Assembly (NCBI GenBank): GCA_947565865.1
Contig: CANOHT010000008.1
Coordinates: forward strand, 1 to 64,000
Length of the DNA stretch: 64,000 bases
Source of the DNA: an uncultured Clostridia bacterium
GTDB taxonomy: Bacteria; Bacillota; Clostridia; Christensenellales; Aristaeellaceae
Direction of reading: 5' to 3'
The notes beneath the pieces are model-generated. The model was not told where the DNA came from. It made no database searches and saw nothing but the letters and a program-made list of their open reading frames with translations. Positions 44,126 to 52,555 of this stretch are shown here, in pieces (the first letter of the stretch is position 1; every line of letters begins with the position of its first letter). A program made the translations under genes and the position numbers.

Positions 44126-45322
44126 TCAATTGACAATGTTGAAGCCGTTTTCCGCCAGCTTTTCCCGAATGAGGGCGATCTGCTCAAAGTCTCGGGTTTC
44201 CATGCCGATCTTGAGGAAGCAGCTGGCCACGGGCATATTGGCGTCGCTGCGCTCATACTGCACGGAGACCACGTTGCCGCCGCATTCGCTGATGATCTGG
44301 CTGACGCCCAGCAGCTGGCCGGGCTTGTCCTCCAGGGCAATTTGCAGCATGGCGTTGCGTCCGGCGGTGACCAGGCCGCGGGTGATGACCCGGGAGAGGA
44401 TGTTCACGTCAATGTTGCCGCCGGAGACCAGACAGCATACGTTCTTGCCCTGAATGGGCAGCTTGCCGAACATGGCGGCGGCCACGGACACGGCGCCCGC
44501 GCCTTCAGCCACCAGCTTCTGTTTCTCCATCAGCGCCAGGATGGCCGCGGCGATCTCATCCTCGCTGACGGTTACAACGTCATCTACATAGTCCCGCACC
44601 ATGGCAAAGGTGGTGTCCCCTGGATGCTTGACGGCGATGCCGTCGGCAAAGGTGGCGACGGTGTTCAGGGTGATGGCCTCCCCCTCCCGCATGGACTGGG
44701 CCATGCTGGGGGCGTTTTCCGCCTGTACGCCGTAAACCTTCACCTGGGGGTTCAGGGTCTTGATGGCGTAGGCCACGCCAGAAATCAGGCCGCCTCCGCC
44801 CACGGGACAGATAACCGCGTCCACGTCCGCCAGCTGGTCGAGGATTTCCAGACCGATGGTGCCTTGGCCTGCGATCACCTCGTCATCATCAAAGGGATGG
44901 ATGAAGGTCATGCCGGACTCCTGCTGCAGGCGGAGGGCGTGAGCATAGGCGTCATCATAGGCGCCCTTGACCAGGCAGACCTCCGCGCCCAGGGCCTTGG
45001 TGGCTTCCACCTTGCTGATGGGCGCGCCGTCAGGCATGCAGACAATGGCCTTGATGCCCATGCGGCTGGCGGCCAGCGCCACGCCCTGGGCATGATTGCC
45101 CGCCGAGCAGGCGATGATTCCGGCGGCGCGCTGCTCCTGAGTCAGCTGGCTGATCTTGTAGTACGCGCCGCGCAGCTTGAAGGAGCCTGTGAGCTGGAGG
45201 TTCTCGGTCTTCAGGTACATGTCGAAGCCGTCGGACAGTTTGGGCGCGTGGATCATGTCGGTTTTGCGGGCAACGGGCTTGAGGACAAAGGCTGCATGGT
45301 AGATTTTGTCAAGAGTGACCAT
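44126..45322 (-). CDS. ilvA: Threonine ammonia-lyase (threonine dehydratase)
   Basis: 398 residues: a PLP fold-type II enzyme that converts threonine to 2-oxobutanoate, the first step to isoleucine. SFKLRGA carries the PLP Lys49, and VGGGGLISG the phosphate loop; the C-terminal ACT domain (about 325-398, LEDKPGQLLGVSQIISE) suggests feedback control. This length fits the shorter class with one ACT domain, biosynthetic or catabolic; the ilv-leu genes beside it favour biosynthesis. AAAGGAG lies ten bases before the ATG and is the very end of the structured repeat at 45335-45545. Confidence 0.93.
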   Translation of the reverse strand: MVTLDKIYHAAFVLKPVARKTDMIHAPKLSDGFDMYLKTENLQLTGSFKLRGAYYKISQLTQEQRAAGIIACSAGNHAQGVALAASRMGIKAIVCMPDGAPISKVEATKALGAEVCLVKGAYDDAYAHALRLQQESGMTFIHPFDDDEVIAGQGTIGLEILDQLADVDAVICPVGGGGLISGVAYAIKTLNPQVKVYGVQAENAPSMAQSMREGEAITLNTVATFADGIAVKHPGDTTFAMVRDYVDDVVTVSEDEIAAAILALMEKQKLVAEGAGAVSVAAAMFGKLPIQGKNVCCLVSGGNIDVNILSRVITRGLVTAGRNAMLQIALEDKPGQLLGVSQIISECGGNVVSVQYERSDANMPVASCFLKIGMETRDFEQIALIREKLAENGFNIVN

Positions 45323-45334
45323 GGGACAGCGTCT

Positions 45335-45545
45335 CCTTTCGGATGTCGCAAGAGCGGCGTGCGCCACTTTTGCGAGTGTGCACTCACTGGTCGCTTGCGA
45401 TGCAAGCTCCCGGTCGTTCGTTTGTGTAAGGAAGCAATTTCTGACGAGATTGCACGAAAATCGCCGCACAGGGGTTTCGACCTGTTTAACCGCCCCGGAG
45501 GGGCTTGTCGATTTTCGAGTTGCGGTCTACCGACGGCGAGTTAGC
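45335..45545 (-). ncRNA. Structured dispersed element, copy 2, in the ilvA 5' leader
   Basis: The reverse complement aligns along its whole length with 2490-2700. Shared unpaired blocks include TCGAAAATCG, GGTTAAAC/GTTTAAAC, CGTCAGAAA, CTTCC-ACAC, GACCAGTGAG and GACATCC. Stems change but still pair: GCTTGC-ATC-GCAAGC here against AACGGC-TTT-GCCGTT in copy 1. It sits in sense orientation directly upstream of ilvA and donates its ribosome site, so it could be a cis-regulatory leader; copy 1 has no such gene, which argues for a mobile repeat or independent RNA. Confidence 0.55.
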
Positions 45546-45577
45546 GTGTCGTATGGGGTTGCTGTGCGCCGTTCGTT

Positions 45578-46891
45578 TTAGTCGGGTGCTTCCCTGCCAA
45601 GCAGATGGTTGATGAACTGCTGCGCCGTCCGCCCGGATATGCCGCCGTGGCGGATCTCCCAGCGGTTGGCCTCCTGGAGCAGCTGCTCCTCGCTCAGGCC
45701 GATGGCGGGGTACTTTTCCGCCAGCCCGCGCACGATGTCGTGGTACTGCTGGCGGTTAGGGTTGGAATAGTTGATGGCGCAGCCGAAGCGCGCGGCCAGG
45801 GAGAGCTTTTCCTCCATGGTGTCTGAGCGGTGGACATCGCCCTTGAATTCCATGTCGCTGCGATCGTTCCAGGTCTCCTGGATGAGATGGCGGCGGTTGG
45901 AGGTGGCGCAGATCAGCACGTTGCCGGGCCTGGTCTCCACCCCGCCCTCAATCACGGCCTTGAGGAATTTGTACTCTACCTCATGCTCCTCGAAGGACAG
46001 ATCGTCAATGAAGATCATGAAGCGGTAGTTGCGGTTCTTTACCTGGGCGATGACCTGGGATAATAGGCCGAACTGGTGCTTGTAAATCTCGACCATCCGC
46101 AGGCCCTGGCTGCCGTATTCGTTCAGCAGCGCCTTGACGGAGGTGGATTTGCCGGTGCCCGCGTCGCCGTAAAGGAGCATATTGTTGCAGCCGCGTCCCT
46201 CGACAAAGGCCTCCGCGTTCTGGCGCAGCTCCTTTTTCTGAGGTTCGTAGCCGATGAGGTCGCTGAGCATAACCCGGTCGATGTTGTTGATGGCCTCGAA
46301 AATGACCCGACCGTTTTGTTCCTGGATGCGGAAGGCGCGGTTCAGCCCGAACATGCCCACGCCGTGCTCCCGGTAATAGGCTGTGACAAGGCGGAAAACG
46401 GCATCCTCGTCCTCCGCCGCCTCAATGGCGGAGGAAAGAGAGCGGACGGCCTGGGAAACGTTCTGATAGTAGCGCTGAGCCTGCTTGGGAATGGCCTGAT
46501 AGCGGGAGAGGATGGAGAAGCAGTCGATGCCCAGGTCGGCCTCGATGGGCGCAAAGTCGAAGTCGAACAGGGCCTTAAAGATGCGGAAGTCCGCCTTGGC
46601 GAAGCGGTTCACGCTGCCTTCGCTGGGGCCTACGCGTTCACAGGTCAGGGAAAAGGAGTTTTCGCAGGTCATCAGGACAAAGGCCAGGTAGTTGTGCCAG
46701 AGGTTGTCGTTGAAGCCGTAGATCGTGGCCAGATCCAGCAGACGCTTCACCTGGGCGTAAATACGTTGGATCAAAACCGACTTGTCACAGGCGTGATGAT
46801 GCCAGTCGAAAAAAATGCCGGACAGCCGCATGAGCATGCTGTCCTCCGGCAGGCTGCCGTAAAGCAGCAGCTTGGCGATTTGCCGATTCAT
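45578..46891 (-). CDS. DUF815-type AAA ATPase
   Basis: 437 residues. The N-terminal half (1-200) is helical and without known motifs. An AAA core follows: Walker A LLYGDAGTGKST at about 239-250, Walker B-like FMIFIDDLSFE, then VLICATSNRRHLI (sensor 1) and a C-terminal lid. This is the DUF815 family of stand-alone ATPases with unknown client. It lies between the leuB array and ilvA in the same direction. Confidence 0.85.
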   Translation of the reverse strand: MNRQIAKLLLYGSLPEDSMLMRLSGIFFDWHHHACDKSVLIQRIYAQVKRLLDLATIYGFNDNLWHNYLAFVLMTCENSFSLTCERVGPSEGSVNRFAKADFRIFKALFDFDFAPIEADLGIDCFSILSRYQAIPKQAQRYYQNVSQAVRSLSSAIEAAEDEDAVFRLVTAYYREHGVGMFGLNRAFRIQEQNGRVIFEAINNIDRVMLSDLIGYEPQKKELRQNAEAFVEGRGCNNMLLYGDAGTGKSTSVKALLNEYGSQGLRMVEIYKHQFGLLSQVIAQVKNRNYRFMIFIDDLSFEEHEVEYKFLKAVIEGGVETRPGNVLICATSNRRHLIQETWNDRSDMEFKGDVHRSDTMEEKLSLAARFGCAINYSNPNRQQYHDIVRGLAEKYPAIGLSEEQLLQEANRWEIRHGGISGRTAQQFINHLLGREAPD

Positions 46892-46931
46892 AAATCAACG
46901 ACCTTTCCTAAGATAGTCGCCCCGGAACCAT

Positions 46932-47366
46932 CATGCGCATATTGCTTGCCCGAAGCCGTCCATCCCTGACGCAGAACGGGCATCCAGAGGGGCGACGCCC
47001 CTGTGGCGGGGGCTTGGGGGGAGCGCCCCCCGAAAACGCTCATGCGCATATTGCTTGCCCGAAGCCGTCCACCCCTGACGCAGAACGGGCGTCCAGAGGG
47101 GCGACGCCCCTCTGGCGGGGGCTTGGGGGGAGCGCCCCCGAAAACGCTCATGCGCATATTGCTTGCCCGAAGCCGTCCATCCCTGACGCAGAACGGGCGT
47201 CCAGAGGGGCGTCGCCCCTCTGGCGGGGGCTTGGGGGGAGCGCCCCCGAAAACGCTCATGCGGATATTGTCAGACCGAAAGCGCTCACCCCTGACGCAGA
47301 ACGGGCGGCCAGAGGAGCAATGCCCCTCTGGCGGGGTGCAGGGGCAGTGCCCCCGCAGCGGAGCCC
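46932..47366 (-). repeat. Tandem array: four units of 108-109 bp after leuB
   Basis: Units begin at 46932, 47041, 47149 and 47257. The first three are almost identical; the fourth, next to the leuB stop, is diverged. Each holds CCAGAGGGGC/GCCCCTCTGG, a GGCGGGGGC linker and a GGGGG/CCCCC hairpin, then a spacer with GAAGCCGTCC and CTGACGCAGAACGGGC. The fourth unit resembles the single elements after ilvC and ilvD, so the array probably grew from it. Because 108 is divisible by 3, repetitive frames stay open on both strands; I do not treat them as genes. Confidence 0.85.
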
Positions 47367-48440
47367 TTAAATCCGTTCCAGGATTGCGTCGGTCATGGCG
47401 GTGCAGGAGAGGGGCGTCGCGCCGGTGGAGCCCACGATGTCCGCGGTGCGGAAACCGGCAGATAGGACGGCGTCCACCGCGGCTTCGATGCGGTCGGCTT
47501 CAGCGGTCAGGTCGAAGGCGTATCGCAGCATCATGGCTGCGGAAAGAATGGTGGCGATGGGGTTCGCCTTGTTTTGCCCGGCGATGTCCGGGGCGCTGCC
47601 GTGAATGGGCTCGTACAGGCCGCGCTTGCCCTCGCCCAGGGAGGCGCTGGGCAGCAGCCCGATGGAGCCGGTGATCTGGCTGGCCTCGTCGGAGAGGATG
47701 TCACCGAACATGTTGCTGGTGAGCACCACGTCGAATTGGCTGGGCCGCCGCACCAGCTGCATGGCGGCATTGTCCACCAGCATGTCGGTGCAGGCGACGT
47801 CCGGGTATTCCTGGGCCACCCGATGCACCGTCTCCCGCCACAGCCGGGAGGTTTCCAGCACGTTGGCCTTGTCGATGGAGATCACGCTCTTGCGGCGCTT
47901 TCGGGCTGCGTCGAAGGCGGCGCGGGCGATGCGCTCTACCTCCATAACGGAGTAGGCCTCGGTGTCGTAGGCCTCAGGGCCGTATTGCCCTTCCCGGCGG
48001 CCGCGCTGACCAAAGTAAATGCCGCCGGTCAGCTCCCGAACCATCATCAGGTCAAAGCCTTCCGCCACGATGTCCGCCCGCAGGGGGCATTCATCCTTGA
48101 GGGCGGGGTAAAGCTTGGCGGGGCGCAGGTTGGTGTACAGCCCCATGGCGGAACGGATGCCCAGCAGGCCCTTTTCGGGGCGCAGGGCGGCGGGCTGTGT
48201 GTCCCACTTGGGGCCTCCCACCGCGCCCAGCAGCACACTGTCGGCAGCAAGACAGCCGTCAATGGTCTCCTGGGGCAGGGGAATGCCGGTGGCGTCAATG
48301 GCTGCGCCGCCAATGAGATAGGGGGTGAAGACAAAGGTATGGCCGAACTTTTCTGCGATCCGTTCAAGCACCCGGACGGCAGAGTCCACAATTTCGGGGC
48401 CGATGCCGTCGCCGCGCAGGAGGGCGATGTTGTAACGCAT
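47367..48440 (-). CDS. leuB: 3-isopropylmalate dehydrogenase
   Basis: 357 residues. It oxidises and decarboxylates 3-isopropylmalate with NAD in leucine synthesis. Family marks are ALLRGDGIGPEIV at the start, LLGAVGGPKWD, ELTGGIYFG, the SIDKANVLETSRLWR segment, DMLVDNAAMQLVRRP and GLYEPIHGSAPDIAGQ. The ATG at 48440 has AAGAAGG about nine bases upstream. It follows a vanZ-like gene by 35 bases. Confidence 0.96.
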   Translation of the reverse strand: MRYNIALLRGDGIGPEIVDSAVRVLERIAEKFGHTFVFTPYLIGGAAIDATGIPLPQETIDGCLAADSVLLGAVGGPKWDTQPAALRPEKGLLGIRSAMGLYTNLRPAKLYPALKDECPLRADIVAEGFDLMMVRELTGGIYFGQRGRREGQYGPEAYDTEAYSVMEVERIARAAFDAARKRRKSVISIDKANVLETSRLWRETVHRVAQEYPDVACTDMLVDNAAMQLVRRPSQFDVVLTSNMFGDILSDEASQITGSIGLLPSASLGEGKRGLYEPIHGSAPDIAGQNKANPIATILSAAMMLRYAFDLTAEADRIEAAVDAVLSAGFRTADIVGSTGATPLSCTAMTDAILERI

Positions 48441-48475
48441 GAGAGGATGCCTTCTTTCTGTGATGGGATAAAGGA

Positions 48476-48952
48476 TCAGGCGTGAGCGGCCAGCTTCCGC
48501 ATAAGGCGCATCAGGGTCAAGCCCAGAACGCAGCCCAGGGTGTTGGCCAGCAAATCTTCTGTGGCGGTGATGCCGCGGTGGGTTATCAGTTGGAGCAGCT
48601 CGATGCAAAGGGACGTCCCCGCGCCGATCAGCAGGCCGCGGCGCAGCCTGAGCCGCGGCAGCATAACCGGCAGGAAGCAGCCCAGAGGGACGAACATGAC
48701 GGCGTTTTCCACCATGCCATAGACCGTCTGACGGACGCTATAACTGCTTTGCCCCAGGAAGGGGATCAGCTGGATGCGGGTCTCCGGGACGGGGGCGCGG
48801 GATAGAATCGTCAGATACAGCACAGCTGCCGCCCAAAGGCACAGCACCGTGCCGCTGACAATGACGCGCCCTTTGCCCGGAAGCAGCTGCTGGGCCGCGC
48901 AGGCCAGCACGAAGCAGGCCAGCAAGCTCAGCAGCATGGTGTGGATATACAC
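48476..48952 (-). CDS. VanZ-like membrane protein
   Basis: 158 residues with four or five membrane helices and the VanZ pattern IQLIPFLGQ...ENAVMFVPLGCFLPV, ending in CIELLQL and TATEDLLANTLGCVLG. VanZ gives low-level teicoplanin resistance in enterococci, but most homologs have no known role. It is placed 3 bases after leuD and 35 before leuB, an unusual guest inside a leucine operon. Confidence 0.85.
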   Translation of the reverse strand: MYIHTMLLSLLACFVLACAAQQLLPGKGRVIVSGTVLCLWAAAVLYLTILSRAPVPETRIQLIPFLGQSSYSVRQTVYGMVENAVMFVPLGCFLPVMLPRLRLRRGLLIGAGTSLCIELLQLITHRGITATEDLLANTLGCVLGLTLMRLMRKLAAHA

Positions 48953-48955
48953 GGC

Positions 48956-49453
48956 TCAGTCCTCTTCGTCCTGGCGGGCCTTCAGGTAAGGCAGGAGGCC
49001 GCCATGATCGACAATCCTGTTGATGAAGGCCGGGAAAGCTACTGCCTGGAAGGTTTCTGCGGTGGTATCATCCCGGATGACGCCTGTGGCAAAATCCACG
49101 GACACGGTGTCGCCCGACTGAATGGCCGCGGCGGCCTCCGGGCATTCCAGAATGGGGAAGCCGATGTTGATGGCATTGCGGTAGAAGATGCGGGCGAAGC
49201 TGGCCGCGATGACGCAGCGCACACCGCAGGCCTGGATGGCGATGGGCGCGTGTTCCCGGGAGGAGCCGCAGCCGAAGTTCGCGCCGCCCACCATGATGTC
49301 GCCGGGCCTGACAGTGGAAGCGAAGGAGGCGTCGATGTCCTCCATGCAATGCTTGGCCAACTCCTCCGGGGAAGGGGCGTTGAGGTAGCGGGCGGGGATA
49401 ATCACGTCGGTGTCCACGTTATCGCCGTAGCGGAAAACCTTGCCTGTAACCAT
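48956..49453 (-). CDS. leuD: 3-isopropylmalate dehydratase small subunit
   Basis: 165 residues, the short archaeal/clostridial type. It forms the isopropylmalate isomerase with LeuC. Hallmarks: VFRYGDNVDTDVIIPARYL, GDIMVGGANFGCGSSREHAP, and SFARIFYRNAINIGFP. The ATG at 49453 is one base after the leuC stop, with GGAGG nine bases upstream. Confidence 0.96.
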   Translation of the reverse strand: MVTGKVFRYGDNVDTDVIIPARYLNAPSPEELAKHCMEDIDASFASTVRPGDIMVGGANFGCGSSREHAPIAIQACGVRCVIAASFARIFYRNAINIGFPILECPEAAAAIQSGDTVSVDFATGVIRDDTTAETFQAVAFPAFINRIVDHGGLLPYLKARQDEED

Positions 49454-49454
49454 G

Positions 49455-50729
49455 TTATTCAGCCTCCTTCTCAAGCGCGGCGGGCGAGGCGACGCAGCCC
49501 ATCACGGCGGACGCGGCGGCGATGGCGGGGCTGGCCAGGATGACCTCGCTCTTCACATGGCCCATGCGGCCCACAAAGTTGCGGTTGGTGGTGGCGACGG
49601 CGCGTTCGCCCTCGCACATGCAGCCCATATGGCCGCCCAGGCAGGGGCCGCAGGTGGGCGTCGAAACCGCGCAGCCGGCCTGGATGAAGACTTCTGTCAG
49701 CCCCTCGGTCATGCAGTCCAGATAGACCTGCTGGGTGGCGGGGATGACGATGCAGCGTACGCCGTCGGCCACCTTGCGGCCACGGAGAATGTCCGCTGCG
49801 ATGCGCATATCGCTGATGCGGCCGTTGGTGCAGGAGCCGATGACCACCTGATCGATGGGCAGACCCGCGACCTCGGCCACAGGCTTGACATTGCTGGGCA
49901 GGTGGGGCAGGGCCACGGTGGGCTGAAGGCTGCTCAGGTCGATGACCACCTCCCGCTCATACTCCGCGTCGGCGTCGGCCTCGTAGGCCGTCCAGGGACG
50001 GCTAACGCGGCCTTCCACATAGGCGATGGTCTTGTCGTCCACGGGGAAAATGCCGTTCTTGCCGCCGGCCTCAATGGCCATGTTGGCGATGGTGAAGCGG
50101 TCGTCCATGCTCAATTCGTGGACGCCATCGCCCGTGAACTCAATGGACTTGTACAGCGCGCCGTCCACACCGATGAGGCCGATGAGGTGAAGGATGATAT
50201 CCTTGCCGCTGACGTAGGGCGGCAGCTTGCCCAGGAGCGTCACCTTGATGGCGCTGGGCACCTTGAACCAGTTTTCCCCCGAGGCCATGCCGGCAGCCAT
50301 GTCCGTGGAACCCACGCCGGTGGAGAAGGCCCCCAGGGCGCCATAGGTGCAGGTGTGGCTGTCCGCGCCGATGATGCACTCGCCGGGGGCGACGATGCCC
50401 TTTTCCGGCAGCAGCGCGTGCTCAATGCCCACCGTGCCCACGTCGAAGAAGTGGGTGATGTCAAAGCGGCGGGCAAAGTCCCGGGCGGTCTTGCACAGCT
50501 GGGCGGACTTGATGTCCTTGCAGGGGGTGTAGTGATCCAGCACGATGGCGATCTTGTCCTTGTCGAAAACGCGGGTGAACCCGGCCTCGTCAAAGACCTT
50601 GACGGCCACAGGGGTGGTCACGTCGTTGCCCAGTACCAGGTCAAGTCGTGCTTCGATAAGGTCGCCCGCCTTCACCTGGGGAAGCCCGGCATGGGCGGCG
50701 AGAATCTTTTGCGTCATGGTCATACCCAT
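49455..50729 (-). CDS. leuC: 3-isopropylmalate dehydratase large subunit
   Basis: 424 residues, the HacA/type-2 LeuC length. It carries the 4Fe-4S cluster that isomerises 2- to 3-isopropylmalate. Cluster Cys residues are in GSCTNG and CGPCLGGHMG; IGADSHTCTYGALGAFSTGVGS-type active-site region spans about 108-130. The ATG at 50729 has GGAGG 11 bases upstream; ATGs at 50723 and 50717 are possible. It starts 6 bases after leuA. Confidence 0.96.
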   Translation of the reverse strand: MGMTMTQKILAAHAGLPQVKAGDLIEARLDLVLGNDVTTPVAVKVFDEAGFTRVFDKDKIAIVLDHYTPCKDIKSAQLCKTARDFARRFDITHFFDVGTVGIEHALLPEKGIVAPGECIIGADSHTCTYGALGAFSTGVGSTDMAAGMASGENWFKVPSAIKVTLLGKLPPYVSGKDIILHLIGLIGVDGALYKSIEFTGDGVHELSMDDRFTIANMAIEAGGKNGIFPVDDKTIAYVEGRVSRPWTAYEADADAEYEREVVIDLSSLQPTVALPHLPSNVKPVAEVAGLPIDQVVIGSCTNGRISDMRIAADILRGRKVADGVRCIVIPATQQVYLDCMTEGLTEVFIQAGCAVSTPTCGPCLGGHMGCMCEGERAVATTNRNFVGRMGHVKSEVILASPAIAAASAVMGCVASPAALEKEAE

Positions 50730-50735
50730 GGCGGA

Positions 50736-52277
50736 TCAAACCTCCTTTTTCGCGCGGCGGATGGCGTAGTCGCGCAGCTTGTTCATGGCGCTGATATAGG
50801 CCCGGACGGAGGCCTCGACAATGTTGGTGTGCAGCCCGCGGCCGGAGAAGGTGCGGTTGTCACAGCCCAGCTTCACGGAGACGTCGCCCATGGTGTCCTT
50901 GCCGGGGGAGATGGAGTTGATGCGGTAGAGGTCGAAGGAGTGCTCCACCGGGCGAATGATCTGGTCGATGGCCTCAAAGGCGGCGTCCACCGGGCCGTCG
51001 CCGGAGCAGACGGCTTCAAACTCCTGACCGTCCAGGCTCAGGCGAACCACGGAGGTGGAGGTGGTCATGTTGGAGGTGTGAACGGCGAACCAGGTCAGCT
51101 TGTAGCCGTCAACCTCCTCGTCATCGGTGGCTGAGTGCGTGACGATGGCGATAATGTCCTGGTCGCCCACGTTCTTCTTTTTGTCGCACAGCACCTTGAA
51201 CTCCTCAAAGCAGCGCTGCAGCTCCGCGTCATCCAGCTCATAGCCCATGTCATTGAGGCGGGCGGCGAAGGCGTGCTTGCCGGAGTGCTTGCCCAGAACG
51301 ATGTTGTCCAGGCGGACGCCCACGGCTTCAGGCGTGAGGATTTCATAGGTCTTCTTGTTGGCCAGGACGCCGTGCTGATGAATGCCGCTCTCGTGACGGA
51401 AGGCGTTAACGCCCACGATGGGCTTGTTCAGCGGGGCGGTCTGGCCGATGATGTTGTAGACCGTCTTGCTGGCGCGGAAGATCTGCGTGGTGTCAATGCG
51501 GGTAGTGTCCTCACCGAAAACGTCCGGCCGGGTGCGCATGGCCATGACGACTTCTTCCAGGGAGGTGTTGCCCGCGCGCTCGCCCAGGCCGTTGATGGTG
51601 CATTCGATCTGCCGCGCGCCGCCCAGGACGCCCGCCAGGGAGTTTGCCACGGCCATGCCCAGGTCGTTGTGGCAGTGGACGGAAAATTCCACCCTATCGC
51701 TGCCGGGAACGCCCGCGATGACCTCGGCGATCAGGCGCTGCATCTCCACGGGGGTGGTGTAGCCCACGGTGTCCGGCAGGTTGATGACCGTCGCGCCGCT
51801 GCGGATGGCGGCGTCCACCACACGGATGAGGAAGTCCATATCCGAGCGCGTGGCGTCCTCGCAGGAGAACTCGATGTTGGAGACGTATTTCTTCGCGTGG
51901 GCCACCATGGCGGCTGTGCGCTCCAGCACCTGCTCGGGGGTCATTTTCAGCTTGTACTCCATATGCAGAGGCGATGTGGCCAGGAACAGGTGGATGCGCG
52001 GGTCGGCGGCGTCCTTCACCGCGTCCCAGGCGCAGTCGATGTCCTTCATGGTGGCCCGAGCCAGAGAGGCCACGGAACAGTCCTTCACCGTGCGGGCGAT
52101 GGTCTGCACGCTCTCGAAATCGCCGGGGGAGGAGATAGCGAAGCCCGCCTCGATCACGTCCACCTTCAGCCGTTCCAGGCAGCGTGCGACCTCGATTTTC
52201 TCCTTCAAATTCATGGAGCAGCCTGGGGACTGCTCGCCGTCGCGCAGGGTCGTATCGAAAATTTTAATCTGACTCAT
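50736..52277 (-). CDS. leuA: 2-isopropylmalate synthase
   Basis: 513 residues. It condenses acetyl-CoA with 2-oxoisovalerate, the committed step to leucine. The TIM barrel opens with DTTLRDGEQSPG (8-19) and has the metal-binding HCHNDLGMA and GERAGNTSLEE; the C-terminal domain (about 385-513, DGPVDAAFEAI, VSVKLGC) is the LeuA regulatory domain that binds leucine. The ATG at 52277 has GAGAGG nine bases upstream; an ATG at 52287 abuts that site. First gene of the leuACD-vanZ-leuB unit. Confidence 0.96.
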   Translation of the reverse strand: MSQIKIFDTTLRDGEQSPGCSMNLKEKIEVARCLERLKVDVIEAGFAISSPGDFESVQTIARTVKDCSVASLARATMKDIDCAWDAVKDAADPRIHLFLATSPLHMEYKLKMTPEQVLERTAAMVAHAKKYVSNIEFSCEDATRSDMDFLIRVVDAAIRSGATVINLPDTVGYTTPVEMQRLIAEVIAGVPGSDRVEFSVHCHNDLGMAVANSLAGVLGGARQIECTINGLGERAGNTSLEEVVMAMRTRPDVFGEDTTRIDTTQIFRASKTVYNIIGQTAPLNKPIVGVNAFRHESGIHQHGVLANKKTYEILTPEAVGVRLDNIVLGKHSGKHAFAARLNDMGYELDDAELQRCFEEFKVLCDKKKNVGDQDIIAIVTHSATDDEEVDGYKLTWFAVHTSNMTTSTSVVRLSLDGQEFEAVCSGDGPVDAAFEAIDQIIRPVEHSFDLYRINSISPGKDTMGDVSVKLGCDNRTFSGRGLHTNIVEASVRAYISAMNKLRDYAIRRAKKEV

Positions 52278-52439
52278 CAGGTACATCCTCTCACGATTAT
52301 TCAAATCCTTACGAAAAACGCCCGCGCAGGTCCAGACTCGGGGTTTCTCCGCGCCTGTCGTGCGGCGCACCTTCCACCCAAGCTGCATGCTCTCTCCCAC
52401 GCGCGCAACCTTCGAGCGAAGGCCGGCAGCTTGATCGCG

Positions 52440-52555
52440 AGACGGGCGTCGAGAGGGGCGAAGCCCCTTCGCGGGGGTGCAGGGGGCGGCGCCCCCTGCC
52501 GGGTATCCAGAGGGCAGAGCCCTCTGGCGGGGTGGAGGAGCAGAGCCCCTCCACG
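52440..52555 (-). repeat. Two-hairpin elements directly after ilvD
   Basis: On the minus strand, right after the ilvD stop: GGAGGGGC-TCTG-CTCCTCC, linker ACCCCGCC, AGAGGGC-TCTG-CCCTCT, then CAGGGGGCG-CCGCCCCCTG, linker CACCCCCGC and AAGGGGC-TTC-GCCCCTT. So two modules stand in tandem. The rest of 52278-52439 shows nothing recognisable; a leuA promoter may be there. Confidence 0.7.

Noticed and set aside
46932..47366. CRISPR array
   Set aside because: Units are 108 bp with no short repeat/unique spacer alternation, and no cas genes are near.
46888..47674. Open frames of 120-220 codons with 36-residue repeats over the tandem array, on both strands
   Set aside because: The unit length is a multiple of three, so frames stay open by arithmetic. 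They lack ribosome sites, have Arg/Pro/Gly-heavy composition, and one runs into leuB antisense.
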